A stretch of DNA of 64,000 nt from an uncultured Rhizobium sp. GTDB taxonomy: Bacteria > Pseudomonadota > Alphaproteobacteria > Rhizobiales > Rhizobiaceae. The translations under genes were made by a program, and so were the position numbers. The notes under the pieces are model-generated. The model was not told the origin of the DNA and did no database searches. It saw only the letters and a list, made by a program, of their open reading frames with translations. The stretch's first letter is position 1, and every line of letters starts with the position of its first letter. Shown in pieces: positions 51,834 through 59,818 of this stretch. The DNA lies in the NCBI GenBank assembly GCA_945952045.1, contig CAMFHE010000017.1, positions 1 through 64,000 on the forward strand, read 5' to 3'.

Positions 51834-52483
51834 CCCGCCTTCCTGCGGCGAGCGACACGGCGGTCGGCGATGATGGTCGAGCCCTCGGGCAAATCAGCCG
51901 ATACACGCGGCCGCCCGCGAAGCGGGTTTGCTTCCGCGTAGATCGCAGCCAAGCGGACCTTCTCCGCGTCGAGGCTCGGCCAAGTCTCTAGAATACGCTC
52001 CATCGGCAGATCAGCCACGACAGAGGCCGCGACATCATAGACCGGCACACGCGTGCCCTTGATAACCGGCGTGCCACCCAGGGTATCCGGCGATGCCGAC
52101 ACGAGCTCACGAGCTGCCGCAAGGTCGTCCAGTCGCTTGCTGGTCTCCTTCACGAACGGAAGCAAGTCAATGGTCAGGAATTCGTCGCGCACAGTCCAGT
52201 CCTCGCGCAACAGCGCCGCCCAAGCAAGGGCTCGCGAGCGCGTCAGGCGCGGACCGATGGTCTTGATCGCAAACAAGCGCTCCTCTGAGGTCAGGCGTCG
52301 GGCACTTTCGAAATAGAAGGCGATGAACGAGCACGCGCCGGCGAGAACGTGCCGGCCGTTGTCGCGCGAGACGAACGCTTCCGGCAGGATGTGTTCATCG
52401 ATGGCACGGTTCACGTCGCGCAGGCTCACTCGCGAGACGACAGCGGCCTCGCTCGCCTTCAGCATTTCCGCAACTGCGGGCAT
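51830..52483 (-). CDS. DUF433 protein with N-terminal DNA-binding region (putative antitoxin)
   Basis: A 217-residue protein. The C-terminal part is a DUF433 domain: ASPDTLGGTPVIKGTRVPVYDVAASVVADLPMERILETWPSLDAEKVRLAAIYAEANP. The N-terminal part (MLKASEAAVVSRVSLRDVNRAIDEHILPE) looks like a helix-turn-helix. DUF433 is the usual partner of DUF5615. The start used has AGGAGG 5 bases upstream. A perfect palindrome lies directly before it, which fits autoregulation by the antitoxin or the complex. Confidence 0.8.
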   Translation of the reverse strand: MPAVAEMLKASEAAVVSRVSLRDVNRAIDEHILPEAFVSRDNGRHVLAGACSFIAFYFESARRLTSEERLFAIKTIGPRLTRSRALAWAALLREDWTVRDEFLTIDLLPFVKETSKRLDDLAAARELVSASPDTLGGTPVIKGTRVPVYDVAASVVADLPMERILETWPSLDAEKVRLAAIYAEANPLRGRPRVSADLPEGSTIIADRRVARRRKAG

Positions 52484-52502
52484 GTGCGCCTCCTGATTAA
52501 TC

Positions 52503-52520
52503 ATTCCGATGGATCGGAAT
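52503..52520. promoter_or_regulatory. Palindromic operator of the DUF433/DUF5615 operon
   Basis: ATTCCGAT-GG-ATCGGAAT is a perfect 8-base inverted repeat 20 bases upstream of the DUF433 start, next to a TATATA box. It is in the right place to block transcription when bound by the antitoxin. Confidence 0.7.
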
Positions 52521-52656
52521 ATATAGTCTTGGCGTGATGATTACAAGACGCCGGACACGCGCCGGATCTGATCGCAAAGCTCATAGGCCCGCGTTGAATC
52601 TGTCTCACGTGACAGGCCGAGCCAAGCGCGAGCTTTCCAAGGCTGGGCGTCGTAGA

Positions 52657-53304
52657 TCAAAAACCGAGGATCGCGCGTGCGGAATCGAGCGATTCAGCCT
52701 GATGGTGCGCAAGAAAATCTCGGCTCGGAACCATGTCCGGAACCTGAATGACCGTTTTGACGCCAGCTTCCAACGCGGCACGGACACCGAGGTCGCTATC
52801 GTCCAACGCCACGCATTGCGAGGCGTATAGCCCAAGACGCCGTGCAGCTTCGATGTAGACGTCGGGCGCCGGTTTTCCCCGTTCCACCTGGTCGATGCCG
52901 ATAACTGCGTCGATCCGCCCGAGAAGTCCCGTCTGCTCAAGTTTCCACTCCGCGCGAGCGGTGACACCATTGGTGGCGATAGCGCGAGGCAGGTGCATCC
53001 GATCGAGCGCATCGAGAAAATCGCCCACTCCCGGCCTTACCGGAATACCTTCCTGCATCCGTGCATAGAACGCCTCGTTCCACGCCGCATCCAAGGCAAC
53101 CGCGTCGATGGCCGTTCCGAGTTCCATGCTGATGAGCCGGGCGTTCTCGGCTTGAGGAATCCCGACGAGTCGATGGAAGAAGGCCGGCTCCATCTCATGA
53201 CCAAGGCTGCGGAGCACGGCGGGGCCAATCTCCACCTGTAGGCGTTCGGTATCCAAAAGAAGACCATCGAGATCGAGAAGGACGCCGGAGAAACTGATCG
53301 TCAT
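52657..53304 (-). CDS. HAD-superfamily phosphatase (beta-phosphoglucomutase/GPH-like)
   Basis: A 215-residue cytoplasmic hydrolase. Motif I is DLDGLLLDTE, motif II ATNG, motif III the Lys of RGKPAPDVY, and motif IV ALDDSDLGVRAA. The helical cap between residues 15 and 85 places it in subfamily I. It resembles sugar-phosphate or phosphoglycolate phosphatases; the substrate is not known. The start MTISFSGVLLDLDG is the family N-terminus. It is in the same direction as the DUF433 operon but 170 bases upstream and separated by that operon's own operator. Confidence 0.88.
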   Translation of the reverse strand: MTISFSGVLLDLDGLLLDTERLQVEIGPAVLRSLGHEMEPAFFHRLVGIPQAENARLISMELGTAIDAVALDAAWNEAFYARMQEGIPVRPGVGDFLDALDRMHLPRAIATNGVTARAEWKLEQTGLLGRIDAVIGIDQVERGKPAPDVYIEAARRLGLYASQCVALDDSDLGVRAALEAGVKTVIQVPDMVPSRDFLAHHQAESLDSARAILGF

Positions 53305-53672
53305 GATAACCCGCCAATGCAACGAATGTGAAAGCACGCAAAATGCTGTTTGCGCGCAATCACGGTCGCGGTCCAGTTCAGAATTCTATTGCGACCCTCA
53401 TGAGTGCGCCCGCGCGCTATCGTCCTCCACCATGTCGATGACCACCCGCGTGGCGTGATCGGGTCGGCAGCATAAAAGCTTGGAATATGCCGGCTGCGGT
53501 TTCGCTCCGTTCTCGACACTGTCGCGCCCGCAGGCTTCGAAGGCATACGTTCCGTGGAACTGCATCAGATTATGGATGCCTGCCGGGGCAGCGCATCAGC
53601 GAGCGGCCCGCAAGCATTGAATACCTCCCCTGTTTGATGCCGCGCAAATTCGCCACTCTGGATCTGCGCTAG
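53305..53672. other. Intergenic region before copper cluster 2
   Basis: No supported gene. Short reading frames on both strands have no family resemblance. The region divides the leftward HAD/TA island from the rightward copper and cytochrome cluster. Confidence 0.5.
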
Positions 53673-53703
53673 ATTTGCTTCCAGTCTCGACATTCAAGCA
53701 AAT
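53673..53703. promoter_or_regulatory. Inverted repeat upstream of copper cluster 2
   Basis: ATTTGCTT (53673-53680) and AAGCAAAT (53696-53703) are a perfect 8-base inverted pair with a 15-base spacer, directly upstream of the first gene of the cluster. Possible operator of a metal-responsive regulator not encoded here. Confidence 0.45.
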
Positions 53704-53716
53704 TGAAGGATGAATC

Positions 53717-54148
53717 GTGGTGGCCGCCGGCGTGACGATGGTGAGAGCGCTCAGAAGGTCGCATCAGTTGGCTACCACGCTGCGGCGTGGGTTCATCTTA
53801 TTCTTGGCTATCGCGTTCGGGCTTTCCGCGTTTCTCATAGATGGCGGGCATCAAGCGCTCGCTGCTTCGACGGACAGCATGCCGGCGTTCATGTCTCAAG
53901 CTGCGGATTGTGAAGACGGCCTCGCGATCATGTCCTGCGACGCCGATAACCAACGCGACGCCCAGTACCCCTGCGGCAGCGGTCAATGCGTGTCGAGCCT
54001 CGGGTGCTTCATCTGCGCTCCGATAAACATGGCCTGGAGATGGCGCACGTTGAGCAGAGAAATCGTCTCACCGGCGGTATCGCCCGTGCTCTCATCCGCA
54101 GAATTGCGACGCCAGAAGCGACCTCCGCGATCCATCTTTGTCCTCTAA
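53717..54148 (+). CDS. Small Cys-containing membrane/secreted protein
   Basis: A 143-residue protein without a firm family. It has a hydrophobic segment (RRGFILFLAIAFGLSAFLI), a periplasmic part with a Cys cluster (CEDGLAIMSCDAD ... CGSGQCVSSLGCFICAP), and a basic tail (RRQKRPPR). The pattern resembles the DUF2946-like small proteins of metal clusters, such as those at 1.9 kb and 55.7 kb in this window. The GTG start has AAGGA 6 bases before it; an ATG 21 bases later is the alternative. It is the first gene of copper cluster 2. Confidence 0.55.
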   Translation: MVAAGVTMVRALRRSHQLATTLRRGFILFLAIAFGLSAFLIDGGHQALAASTDSMPAFMSQAADCEDGLAIMSCDADNQRDAQYPCGSGQCVSSLGCFICAPINMAWRWRTLSREIVSPAVSPVLSSAELRRQKRPPRSIFVL

Positions 54149-54468
54149 GCACCGTCGGCCTATTCCGTCAGTGTGCTTCAGGCGACCCGAGGACCGGCAC
54201 AATGCCGTAGTCTTCCGACTGCGCGCGTCTCCGACCGCTCGACGACCCAGCCCAAGAGACGGGCGGTTCTGAGTGGCGCCGACGTGACATAGCCTCGAAT
54301 AGTCGGCAGCCGCCTGTCCGAAAGTGGCCATGCACGGACCTTTCCGAAATCGGTAGGCGCTGGGGCGCGAGGAAGTCTTCCGCATCCGGACGTCGGCCAA
54401 TCTTTCCAAACTCACCTCAAGATGTGCTCGACCAGCCAACAAGGCTATGAGCCGAGGAGCAAAATACC
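54149..54468. other. Intergenic region before the beta-propeller gene
   Basis: About 320 bases with no supported gene. It probably holds the promoter of the beta-propeller gene. A minus-strand frame across it has no family resemblance. Confidence 0.45.
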
Positions 54469-55599
54469 ATGCTAAAGACCTACTCAACCCGCGCGATATC
54501 CGTCGCCGCAGCAGTGCTGACAACAACCACGGTTAGGGGACGCGCGGCCATGCTGGCCTTCGCGACGGCGTCCGCCCTGGTGCTTGCTGTTCCGTTCGCT
54601 GCCACGGTCCGCGCGGAGCCTGCTGCGACGGGCTTCGTCTATACAGCAGACGAATTTGGTAACACCGTTAGCCGCATCGACCTTACCACCGAAAAGATCG
54701 ACATCGTTCCGGTCCCTATCACACCCCACAACGTGCAGTTCGTGCCGGGCAAGGATCTTGTCTTGGCAGTGGGATTGCCAGCCGCTGAGGACGCGCACGC
54801 GGCCGGCGTTGCGGGGCATGGCAACAATGGTCCCGGTGACGGCCCTGTTGCGGGACAACTGATCATCCTCGACGGGGCCGATATCTCCTCCGGGGTGAAG
54901 GCGTCGATTGCCGTGGGTGCGCATCCTGCGCACGTGATCGCAGACGCGCAGGGCAATCTTGCCTATGTCTCGAATTCGGAAGACGACACCATTTCGGTCG
55001 TCGATCTTGCCAAAGGCGAGGTTGTGGCGTCAGTCAGCACCGGCGACTATCCGCATGGCCTGCGAATGAGCCCGGACGGAGGCACTATCTATGTCGCGAA
55101 CGTCCAGGACGGTACGGTCTCGGTCATCGACACGGCAGCGCTCACGGAAGTAGCCCGGATCAAGGTGGGCGCAGCACCCGTTCAGGTCGGCTTAACGCCC
55201 GACGGCGCGCGCGTCTTTGTCTCATTGCGCGATGAGAACAAGGTCGCGGTTATCGACACGCAGTCGCGTGAGGTGATCGCACGCATCAACGTCGGCCGCT
55301 CGCCTATCCAGGTCCACGCCACTCCAGATGGTCGGCTCGTTTACGTTGCCAACCAGGGAACCGAAGCGGACCCGGATGAAACGGTCTCGGTTGTCGATGT
55401 CGCGAGCGGGAACGTTGTGAAGACCATTCAGACGGACAAGGGAGCTCACGGGGTGACGGTCGCTACCGATGGAGCTTTTGTCTTCGTCACCAACATCGTC
55501 GCGGGCACCGTCTCCCAAATCGACGTCGCTAGCCAGTCCGTCGTCAAGACATACGCCGTCGGCAAGGGACCGAACGGCGTCACCTATCAAGCACCTTGA
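54469..55599 (+). CDS. YncE-like beta-propeller protein (YVTN repeats)
   Basis: A 376-residue periplasmic protein. A signal peptide (cleavage near VRAEP, residue 50) is followed by seven repeats of about 42 residues with the YVTN pattern, for example AYVSNSEDDTISVVDLAKGEVVASVSTG, IYVANVQDGTVSVIDTAALTEVARIKVG and VFVTNIVAGTVSQIDVASQSVVKTYAVG. An insertion with DAHAAGVAGHGNNGPGDG lies between blades 1 and 2. Such propellers can act as scaffolds or bind metal and DNA; the function here is unknown. The next genes encode a multicopper oxidase and cytochromes c. GAGGAG precedes the ATG. Confidence 0.88.
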   Translation: MLKTYSTRAISVAAAVLTTTTVRGRAAMLAFATASALVLAVPFAATVRAEPAATGFVYTADEFGNTVSRIDLTTEKIDIVPVPITPHNVQFVPGKDLVLAVGLPAAEDAHAAGVAGHGNNGPGDGPVAGQLIILDGADISSGVKASIAVGAHPAHVIADAQGNLAYVSNSEDDTISVVDLAKGEVVASVSTGDYPHGLRMSPDGGTIYVANVQDGTVSVIDTAALTEVARIKVGAAPVQVGLTPDGARVFVSLRDENKVAVIDTQSREVIARINVGRSPIQVHATPDGRLVYVANQGTEADPDETVSVVDVASGNVVKTIQTDKGAHGVTVATDGAFVFVTNIVAGTVSQIDVASQSVVKTYAVGKGPNGVTYQAP

Positions 55600-55607
55600 C
55601 GCAACGT

Positions 55608-55630
55608 CGGGGCGGCGAAGCGCCGCCCCG
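55608..55630 (+). terminator. Hairpin after the beta-propeller gene
   Basis: GGGGCGGCG and CGCCGCCCC form a 9-base stem with an AAG loop, extended by a C-G pair, starting 8 bases after the stop. No T-run. It may reduce read-through into the next gene. Confidence 0.5.
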
Positions 55631-55651
55631 CACACCCGAAGCTTCAAACTA

Positions 55652-56071
55652 ATGAGCAGGACGGCGGGCATGCTGGCTTCATCAATGGACAAAGGGGCGA
55701 CGAGGTATTATTCGTTGCGCATGCTTCGCGCGTTGCTTTTCATTATTACAACCATCTCGCTTGCCGCTGCTTCATTTGCCGTTCAAGCACACGAGACCCG
55801 CATGTCCGGGATGTTGGAACGCGCCACGCTGACGCAGCACATGGAGCAAGCCTCTTCTTCGATGGCCGCTTGCAGCGAAGGGGAATCCTGTAAAGCAGAT
55901 GCCGGCTTGTGCGCCTTCGCGTGCGCCGGCATATCCGCATGGCTTCCGGTTGTGCGTACTTCAGCCAAGCAAATCGGCTTGCGGCAAAAATATCCCCTCC
56001 CGCCCGATGCCATTTTCGTCACGGCAGCTTTCAGTCGGAACGATCGCCCTCCCATATCGCGCCTCCTCTGA
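55652..56071 (+). CDS. Small DUF2946-like Cys-containing protein
   Basis: A 139-residue protein with an N-terminal hydrophobic segment (MLRALLFIITTISLAAASFAVQA) and a Cys group CSEGESCKADAGLCAFACAG. The Cys pattern and the following hydrophobic GISAWLP recall the DUF2946/CopL-like proteins of copper loci and the two other small Cys proteins in this window. Several in-frame ATGs exist (55652, 55670, 55685 and 55721); the first is listed, and the last gives a direct signal sequence. It immediately precedes a multicopper oxidase. Confidence 0.55.
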   Translation: MSRTAGMLASSMDKGATRYYSLRMLRALLFIITTISLAAASFAVQAHETRMSGMLERATLTQHMEQASSSMAACSEGESCKADAGLCAFACAGISAWLPVVRTSAKQIGLRQKYPLPPDAIFVTAAFSRNDRPPISRLL

Positions 56072-56145
56072 GCCTGCGGCGGGGCTAATCCCGCTGCGAT
56101 CCATTGGACCTTTCAGGCGGGACAGATCGTCCCGAGGTGACGAAT

Positions 56146-57630
56146 ATGACGACCTTTTCACGACGCGGCTTCCTCGCCGTCAGCGCAGCCATGCTTGCTG
56201 CGTCCCATTTCCCCATCAGAGCCTACGGCCAGGATGCGACTGCGATCCGCCTGGCCGCCACCAGCCGCACGCTCGATATCGACAACCGACCGGCCACCGT
56301 TTTCGGGCTCGCTGGACCGAAGGGGCAAGGGTTGCTCCTCGATCCGGGCGAGCGATTTCGGGTGGATCTGACCAACGATCTCGCCGAGCCGACGATCATT
56401 CATTGGCACGGCCAGATTCCCCCGAACGCTCAGGACGGCGTCCCAGATATGCCGCTGCCGCTTCTTCAGCCCGGTGAAGTGCGCAGTTTCGATTTTGCGC
56501 CCCAGCCCGGAACGCACTGGATGCACAGCCATGTGCCGATCCAGGAAATGCGATTGCTCGCCGCCCCGCTAATCGTCCGGAAGGCAGAAGACCTATCCGC
56601 CGATCGGCAGGAAGTCGTCCTGTTCCTGCACGACTTCGCGTTCAAGACACCGGAAGAAGTGCTGGAAGAGATTACCAGCGGAAGCGGTGATGGACATGGC
56701 GTTGCCGCTATACCGGGCGCGATGCAAGGCATGAACCATGGGGGCATGCCCGGAATGAACCAGGGCGGGGCCGGGGGAATGGGTTCGATGGCCATGGATA
56801 TGGGTAACATGGCGATGGATCTCAACGACTACGACTGGGATGCCTATCTCGCCAATGACCGAACCCTGTCGGATCCCGAGGTCGTTCAGGTCGAACGCGG
56901 CGGGCGGGTTCGGCTCCGTGTTATCAACGCGGCGGCAGCCACCGTTTTCTGGATCGACACGGGCGAAGCAGCAGCCCGGCTCGTCGCGGTGGATGGGCAT
57001 GAAGTCCAGCCGGTCGCGGGTTCGCGGTTCGGTCTGGCCATGGGGCAGCGTCTCGATCTGGATATCGACCTTCCGAATGAGACCCGCGCATGGCCGATAC
57101 TGGCACTCAGGGAGGGCGAACGTGAAAGGACCGGCATCATTCTCGCGCCTGCGGGCGCCGCAATCGACAGGATCGAGGCCCTTTCAGCAACGGACGCTCC
57201 GGCCTTCGATACGGACCTGTCTCAGGAGGCCAGGCTGGTCGCTGTCGACACGCTTGCCGCCCGTCCGGTCGATCGAAGTCACATGATCATGCTCGGCGGT
57301 TCGATGCAGCCCTATGTCTGGACCATTGATGGGGCAACCTGGGGCAAGCATCGGCCGATTGCTGCAACGAGCGGCGATCGAGTTGAACTGATGTTCCACA
57401 ATATGTCGATGATGGGACACCCGATGCATCTGCATGGGCACGCATTCCAGGTTGTCGGCATCAACGCGCGACGCTTCGCAGGCGCGCGTCGCGACACCGT
57501 GTACATACCGCCGATGTCGATGGTCACTGTTGCCCTCGATGCGGGCGAGGCCGCGAGTTGGATGCTGCATTGCCATCACATGCCGCATCTGGCCACCGGG
57601 ATGATGACCGAGCTCAGGATCGCTGCATGA
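56146..57630 (+). CDS. Tat-exported multicopper oxidase (CueO-like)
   Basis: A 494-residue periplasmic multicopper oxidase. The Tat signal is SRRGFLAVSAAMLAA with cleavage near AYGQ. Copper motifs are complete: HWHGQIP, HSHVP, GHPMHLHGHAF and LHCHHMPHLATGM, the last with the type I Met. A Met/Gly-rich insert (MQGMNHGGMPGMNQ then MAMDMGNMAMDL) around residue 200 recalls the Met-rich segment of CueO and suggests Cu(I) binding. A GAGGTGA site precedes the ATG. It overlaps the cytochrome c gene by four bases. It differs from the oxidase at 4.0 kb in length, motif order and Met insert, so they are not recent duplicates. Confidence 0.92.
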   Translation: MTTFSRRGFLAVSAAMLAASHFPIRAYGQDATAIRLAATSRTLDIDNRPATVFGLAGPKGQGLLLDPGERFRVDLTNDLAEPTIIHWHGQIPPNAQDGVPDMPLPLLQPGEVRSFDFAPQPGTHWMHSHVPIQEMRLLAAPLIVRKAEDLSADRQEVVLFLHDFAFKTPEEVLEEITSGSGDGHGVAAIPGAMQGMNHGGMPGMNQGGAGGMGSMAMDMGNMAMDLNDYDWDAYLANDRTLSDPEVVQVERGGRVRLRVINAAAATVFWIDTGEAAARLVAVDGHEVQPVAGSRFGLAMGQRLDLDIDLPNETRAWPILALREGERERTGIILAPAGAAIDRIEALSATDAPAFDTDLSQEARLVAVDTLAARPVDRSHMIMLGGSMQPYVWTIDGATWGKHRPIAATSGDRVELMFHNMSMMGHPMHLHGHAFQVVGINARRFAGARRDTVYIPPMSMVTVALDAGEAASWMLHCHHMPHLATGMMTELRIAA

Positions 57631-58061
57631 AACCGCTCTGGATCGCGGTCGCCGCCACTCTACTGGCGGCGGCCGGTGCGATCTTGGTCGGCAAGGGGCG
57701 GTCTGGTCAGGAGGGGACTGATCGCATCGCGCTTGGCCGGGCAGTCTATCTAGCGAACTGCGCAAGCTGTCATGGTGCGAAACTCGAAGGCCAGCCTGAC
57801 TGGCGCAGCCCCGGCATAAGTGGCCGCCTTCCGGCGCCGCCGCATGACGAGACCGGCCACACCTGGCATCATTCCGACAGGCAACTCCTCGCAATCATCA
57901 GCGATGGGACCGCCGCAGTGGTTGGCGATAACTACGAGAGCGACATGCCCGGCTTCCGAGAGGCTCTGACCTCCGCCGAGATCGAGGCTGTCCTCGACTA
58001 CATCAAGAGTACCTGGCCGCTGCGAGAGGCAGACTACCAACGCCGCATCTCGAACGGCTGA
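57627..58061 (+). CDS. Membrane-anchored c-type cytochrome (1)
   Basis: A 144-residue single-haem cytochrome c. An N-terminal hydrophobic helix (PLWIAVAATLLAAAGAILVG) anchors or exports it, the haem motif is CASCH, and a possible axial Met is in ESDMPGFREAL. The start (MKPLW) overlaps the oxidase stop (ATGA), so the two are co-translated. It could carry electrons to or from the multicopper oxidase, as inferred from the coupling. Confidence 0.9.
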   Translation: MKPLWIAVAATLLAAAGAILVGKGRSGQEGTDRIALGRAVYLANCASCHGAKLEGQPDWRSPGISGRLPAPPHDETGHTWHHSDRQLLAIISDGTAAVVGDNYESDMPGFREALTSAEIEAVLDYIKSTWPLREADYQRRISNG

Positions 58062-58202
58062 CACGCCGGAGGCCACGAAAGCAACTTCGTGGCCCCACAT
58101 CGCCACCGCGCTCCGCCCCACCACGACATTTATGCCGACGGGTTTGGCAGTTGATGGCGGCAGCGAGGGTGATCGGTAACCCAAGGACATAAGGACTCAC
58201 AA

Positions 58203-58634
58203 ATGAACAAGAGAAACGTCTTCGTTCTCCTCGTCGCCGCAGCAACGGTCGCGGGAATTGCGCTTTGGAATCGAACCGGATCGGAAGACACAACCAAAAG
58301 AGGAGCGCCCGGCCAGGGGCCGGAGTATTCGGTTGTCGTGCCTTCGTCATTGTCCGACACCGCAAAGATGGGAGAGCGAGCGTTCAACGCTGTCTGTGCT
58401 GCGTGCCACGGCAAGAACGCGGCCGGAACTGATGCCGGCCCGCCGCTTATCCATCGGATATACGAGCCTTCTCACCACGGAGACTACGCTTTTGAAATGG
58501 CGGTCGCCAACGGTGTGCGCGCGCATCACTGGAAATTCGGAAACATGCCTCCTCAGCCGGGTCTGACAAGGGCCGACGTCGCTACGATTGTGACTTATGT
58601 GCGCGAGCTTCAGCGGGCGAACGGCATCAATTGA
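58203..58634 (+). CDS. Membrane-anchored c-type cytochrome (2)
   Basis: A 143-residue single-haem cytochrome c with an N-terminal helix (VFVLLVAAATVAGIALW), haem motif CAACH and a likely axial Met in FGNMPPQPGL. It follows the first cytochrome by 140 bases, and is not a recent duplicate: identity is low outside the haem motif. Both have the N-terminal anchor. The pair may form an electron path with the multicopper oxidase. Confidence 0.9.
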   Translation: MNKRNVFVLLVAAATVAGIALWNRTGSEDTTKRGAPGQGPEYSVVVPSSLSDTAKMGERAFNAVCAACHGKNAAGTDAGPPLIHRIYEPSHHGDYAFEMAVANGVRAHHWKFGNMPPQPGLTRADVATIVTYVRELQRANGIN

Positions 58635-58804
58635 GTAGCATTGGCGCAGATATCTAGCCAGACCTGTCGAGGCAGGCTTTGAGGAAGTCGGGCGGCTGCC
58701 ACCGGAGTTGTGTTGTGATAAGATAGGGCGACCAAGTCGCCTACACGTGCCAGCTCCCGGACATGAAGGCTTAATCCCCCGCTTGGTTACTCCCCGAGCG
58801 ACTT

Positions 58805-58831
58805 GGCCCGCCCCAGTGGCGGGTCCTTTTT
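58805..58831 (+). terminator. Rho-independent terminator
   Basis: GGCCCGCC and GGCGGGTCC form a stem with one bulged T and a 5-base loop, followed by TTTTT. It lies 170 bases after the second cytochrome gene and close to a leftward gene, so it may serve the cytochrome transcript. Confidence 0.7.
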
Positions 58832-58867
58832 CTTCTATTCACCTGTTCAGGGGGGCTTCAAACCTGC

Positions 58868-59125
58868 TCAGGGCCGAAGCTGCGAGCGCCACTGCCCATC
58901 TTGGCCCCGCACCAGCTGCCAGCTTCGCGCGTCGATGTCAGTTTCCTTCGCAGTTCGATAGGCGGGAATGGCGAGATGGATATCGTCGCCGTCTGGATGC
59001 CACTCTCCTATCATCGCCACGCCGTCCCCGAACTCGACGACGCACATGCCTTCCGCAGCATCCGCATCTTCGACCCTGACGCGCCCGCCTGGAAATGCGT
59101 GGCTATGGGGAAAGGAGAAACGCAT
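58868..59125 (-). CDS. Small hypothetical protein downstream of a SRAP remnant
   Basis: An 85-residue protein of unknown function: MRFSFPHSHAFPGGRVRVEDADAAEGMCVVEFGDGVAMIGEWHPDGDDIHLAIPAYRTAKETDIDARSW. It is a compact beta-rich sequence with no membrane segment. The ATG overlaps the SRAP stop (ATGA), and GGAG precedes it, so it was translated with SRAP. The upstream gene is broken, so its expression now is unclear. Confidence 0.6.
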   Translation of the reverse strand: MRFSFPHSHAFPGGRVRVEDADAAEGMCVVEFGDGVAMIGEWHPDGDDIHLAIPAYRTAKETDIDARSWQLVRGQDGQWRSQLRP

Positions 59126-59530
59126 CAGCCCACCTGCTCCACTGATAGAGAACCTTCGGGAAGCGGTCGGATTAGGTCCTTCGCCGAAACCGAGGGGTCG
59201 AGCCAATCGACCCAAGCGTTTCGCTCGAGGATGACGATCTGCCGATCATGATAGGGCGCGATGTCCGGCCCAGGCGGCATGGTGAGCATGGTGAAGGCTT
59301 CGCCGACGTCCTCCGTCTGCCGCCAGATGCCCGCGATCACGAAGATCGGCTCGCCGATCTTTTTGAACATCCACTTGTCTTTGCGCTTTTTTTTGCGTCT
59401 TCCGGGGTCGTGAACTCAGTTATGTGGACAAACACTATTTTTTCGACAACGCCTGTGGCGAGGCCCGTCGCGCGGAACCCGCAATTACGCGCAGCGTGAC
59501 GGGCCTCGTTGGTAAACCATATCAGTCTTT
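59125..59530 (-). pseudogene. Truncated and frameshifted SRAP (YedK/HMCES-like) gene
   Basis: The C-terminal part reads KIGEPIFVIAGIWRQTEDVGEAFTMLTMPPGPDIAPYHDRQIVILERNAWVDWLDPS, the end of a SOS response-associated peptidase that normally shields abasic sites in DNA. Upstream, an 8-base A run on the minus strand (59387-59394) puts the preceding codons (ITEFTTPEDAKK) in another frame; one more A would restore PEDAKKKRKDKW. The catalytic N-terminus with Cys2 is missing. Thus it is inactive. Confidence 0.65.
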
Positions 59531-59818
59531 GACTGGCAACGGTCGAAGATCTCTCAAAGATCAAGCGTAAACTCCGATCGCCAGATCAGGAGGTGCATCA
59601 CCCCCTGCTGTCGATTAGAGGAATTCATATCGTCGGGCAACGGTTGCATATTCCCATTGCGCCGATCGAGACCACGCAACCGCACCACATCTTCGTCATC
59701 GAGAGCAAGTCCCAAACCGCCAGGTTTTCCGGGAGACGCGTCATAGCCGCCGTCTGCTGGGGCGCGACGCCTACCACGGTTTACCGGGATTGCGCTGTCG
59801 GAATATTCTGGAGACTTT
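59531..59818. other. Region between SRAP remnant and LysR gene
   Basis: No supported gene. Frames of 87 and 96 codons overlap on opposite strands without family resemblance or ribosome-binding sites, and they run into the LysR gene end. Possibly decayed sequence. Confidence 0.4.

Noticed and set aside
58740..58835. Possible tRNA or tmRNA-like 3' end used as attachment site
   Set aside because: The hairpin and T-run look like an ordinary terminator. No cloverleaf or anticodon arm could be built around it.
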